Source of the DNA: Candidatus Nanohalococcus occultus
GTDB taxonomy: Archaea > Nanohalarchaeota > Nanosalinia > Nanosalinales > Nanosalinaceae
DNA length: 64,000 bases
NCBI RefSeq assembly: GCF_029207735.1
Contig: NZ_CP104395.1
Span: 310,001 to 374,000, forward strand
Direction: 5' to 3'
Of the stretch, positions 63,200 through 64,000 are shown one piece after another. Both the position numbers and the translations under genes were made by a program. Position 1 is the first letter of the stretch, and each line of letters opens with the position of its first letter. The notes beneath the pieces were generated by a model. It was not told the DNA's origin. It did not search any database and saw only the letters and a list, made by a program, of their open reading frames with translations.

Positions 63200-63532
63200 A
63201 TGTCAGACTCCGAGGACGAACTGGAAAAGCTCCGTGAACAGAAACGCGAGCAGCTCCAGAACCAAGACGGTGAGGATCAAGCTGAGCAACAACGCCAGCA
63301 GATCAAAAACCAGGCCTCGAAGTACCTGACCTCAGAAGCACAGTCAAGACTGGGAAACATTCGAGCAGCGGATCCTGAGAAGGCATCCGCCATCGAGATG
63401 CAACTCGCCCAGATGGGACGCGCAGGACGCGTCAAGGAAAACTCGGTCACGGATGAACGACTGAAAAACATCCTGGAACAGCTCAGCAACGAGCAGTCGA
63501 AAAATCAAGGAAGTATAAAGTTTAGAAGGTGA
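63200..63532 (+). CDS. PDCD5-family DNA-binding protein
   Basis: 110 residues. Helical core with ASKYLTSEAQSRLGNIRAADPEKASAIEMQLAQMGRAGRV, the archaeal PDCD5 pattern. Typical archaeal gene order S19e-PDCD5-L39e is followed here. Confidence 0.93.
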   Translation: MSDSEDELEKLREQKREQLQNQDGEDQAEQQRQQIKNQASKYLTSEAQSRLGNIRAADPEKASAIEMQLAQMGRAGRVKENSVTDERLKNILEQLSNEQSKNQGSIKFRR

Positions 63533-63542
63533 AACAAATAGT

Positions 63543-63716
63543 ATGAGTTCCAACAAGTCAAAGGCAAAGAAGATAAGATTGGCGAAAGCTAAAAAGACAG
63601 CTAAGTCCGCACCAAGATGGGTTTCCATCAAAGCATTCGGTATGGACAAGGCACGGAAGAAGACGATCAAGCCACGCAAAAGCCGACATTGGAGAAGAAA
63701 CGACACTGACGAATAA
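63543..63716 (+). CDS. rpl39e: 50S ribosomal protein L39e
   Basis: 57 residues: MSSNKSKAKKIRLAKAKK ... SIKAFGMDKARK, ending KSRHWRRNDTDE. Very basic, with the RHWRR end of L39e. Stop overlaps the L31e start (TAATG). Lies at the polypeptide exit tunnel. Confidence 0.95.
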   Translation: MSSNKSKAKKIRLAKAKKTAKSAPRWVSIKAFGMDKARKKTIKPRKSRHWRRNDTDE

Positions 63717-63943
63717 TGAGAATGAACATTTCACAGGCTTACGCATACCCGCGTAACAAGAGAGCAAGCAAAGCACTAGCTGTTCTGAGAAGAAAGCTAG
63801 AAACTAAAGAAGGAGAGATCAAGGTCAGCAACGAGCTGAACAACGTTATCTGGAAACGCGGAGTTCAGAAGCCTCCGAAACGGATCGACGTAGTCGTTGA
63901 GGAAAACGACGACGGCGAAAAAGTCGCTTACCCAGAAGAATGA
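63716..63943 (+). CDS. rpl31e: 50S ribosomal protein L31e
   Basis: 75 residues. The core AYAYPRNKRASKALAVLRRKL and NNVIWKRGVQKPPKRIDV mark L31e. Its stop overlaps the aIF6 start (ATGA). Confidence 0.95.
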   Translation: MRMNISQAYAYPRNKRASKALAVLRRKLETKEGEIKVSNELNNVIWKRGVQKPPKRIDVVVEENDDGEKVAYPEE

Positions 63944-64000
63944 TTGAACGTTACAACTACGAAGGCGAGCCAACCGTTGGCTTCGCCGCCACAGTAACGC
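63940..64000 (+). CDS. eif6: Translation initiation factor aIF6, partial (5' end)
   Basis: Runs off the window end. The visible start MIERYNYEGEPTVGFAATVT resembles the start of archaeal aIF6, and the L39e-L31e-aIF6 order is conserved in archaea. Prevents early joining of ribosomal subunits. Confidence 0.85.
   Translation, partial: MIERYNYEGEPTVGFAATVT

Overview
The window looks like chromosome of a small-genome halophilic archaeon, most likely a nanohaloarchaeon (DPANN group). Archaeal markers include TFS, fibrillarin and Nop5, Trm56, TrmG10, S19e, L39e, L31e, aIF6 and PDCD5. Predicted proteins are strongly acidic, many genes are short, genes are packed with 1-4 base overlaps, and TATA-like boxes lie about 25-30 bases before start codons, which suggests leaderless transcripts. 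The assignment is inference from content; no database search was possible.

Layout. 1-16,100: information-processing and housekeeping genes (transcript cleavage factor, a cysteine-free family-4 uracil-DNA glycosylase, an NSUN-type RNA methyltransferase with a separate PUA-like partner, 5S rRNA, a nucleotidyltransferase, a TtuA/Ncs6 thiolase, two HAD phosphatases, tRNA-Ser(CGA), a DUF4258/DUF2283-like pair, a DnaK-lid-like small protein, a TRAM protein, a degenerate HIT protein, IleRS, a DHH phosphoesterase). 16,100-33,000: a complete type I-D CRISPR-Cas locus. 33,000-46,700: CysRS, Nudix hydrolases, a Suf iron-sulfur assembly set scattered in three places (sufB, sufD, sufS-sufU-sufC), an MBL-cupin fusion, an alcohol dehydrogenase, a DUF2178-like/HTH operon and a MATE exporter. 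46,700-64,000: fibrillarin/Nop5 operon, tRNA-Gly(GCC), a HARP-type PIN protein, an ABC exporter operon, tRNA-processing enzymes (TrmG10, RNase Z, Trm56), ThrRS, and the start of a ribosomal operon S19e-PDCD5-L39e-L31e-aIF6.

CRISPR region. All genes except the CARF/HTH regulator csa3 run on the minus strand: cas6-cas10d-csc2-csc1-cas3'-cas4-cas1, then leader and array 2 (46 full repeats), then a nucleotidyltransferase(MNT)-HEPN-cas2 operon, then a related leader and array 1 (32 full repeats). The repeats differ at 4 of 36 positions, the leaders are clearly related, and one 36-base spacer is present in both arrays. cas2 is separated from cas1 by a whole array and is instead translationally coupled to a HEPN/MNT toxin-antitoxin-like pair with a palindromic operator on its start codon. 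This arrangement is the most unusual feature of the window.

Other points worth attention are a uracil-DNA glycosylase with no cysteine for its expected Fe-S cluster, a HIT protein whose nucleophilic histidine is Tyr, a 23-base duplication of the tRNA-Ser 3' end beside a toxin-antitoxin-like pair, and tandem palindromic operators before the DUF2178/HTH operon.
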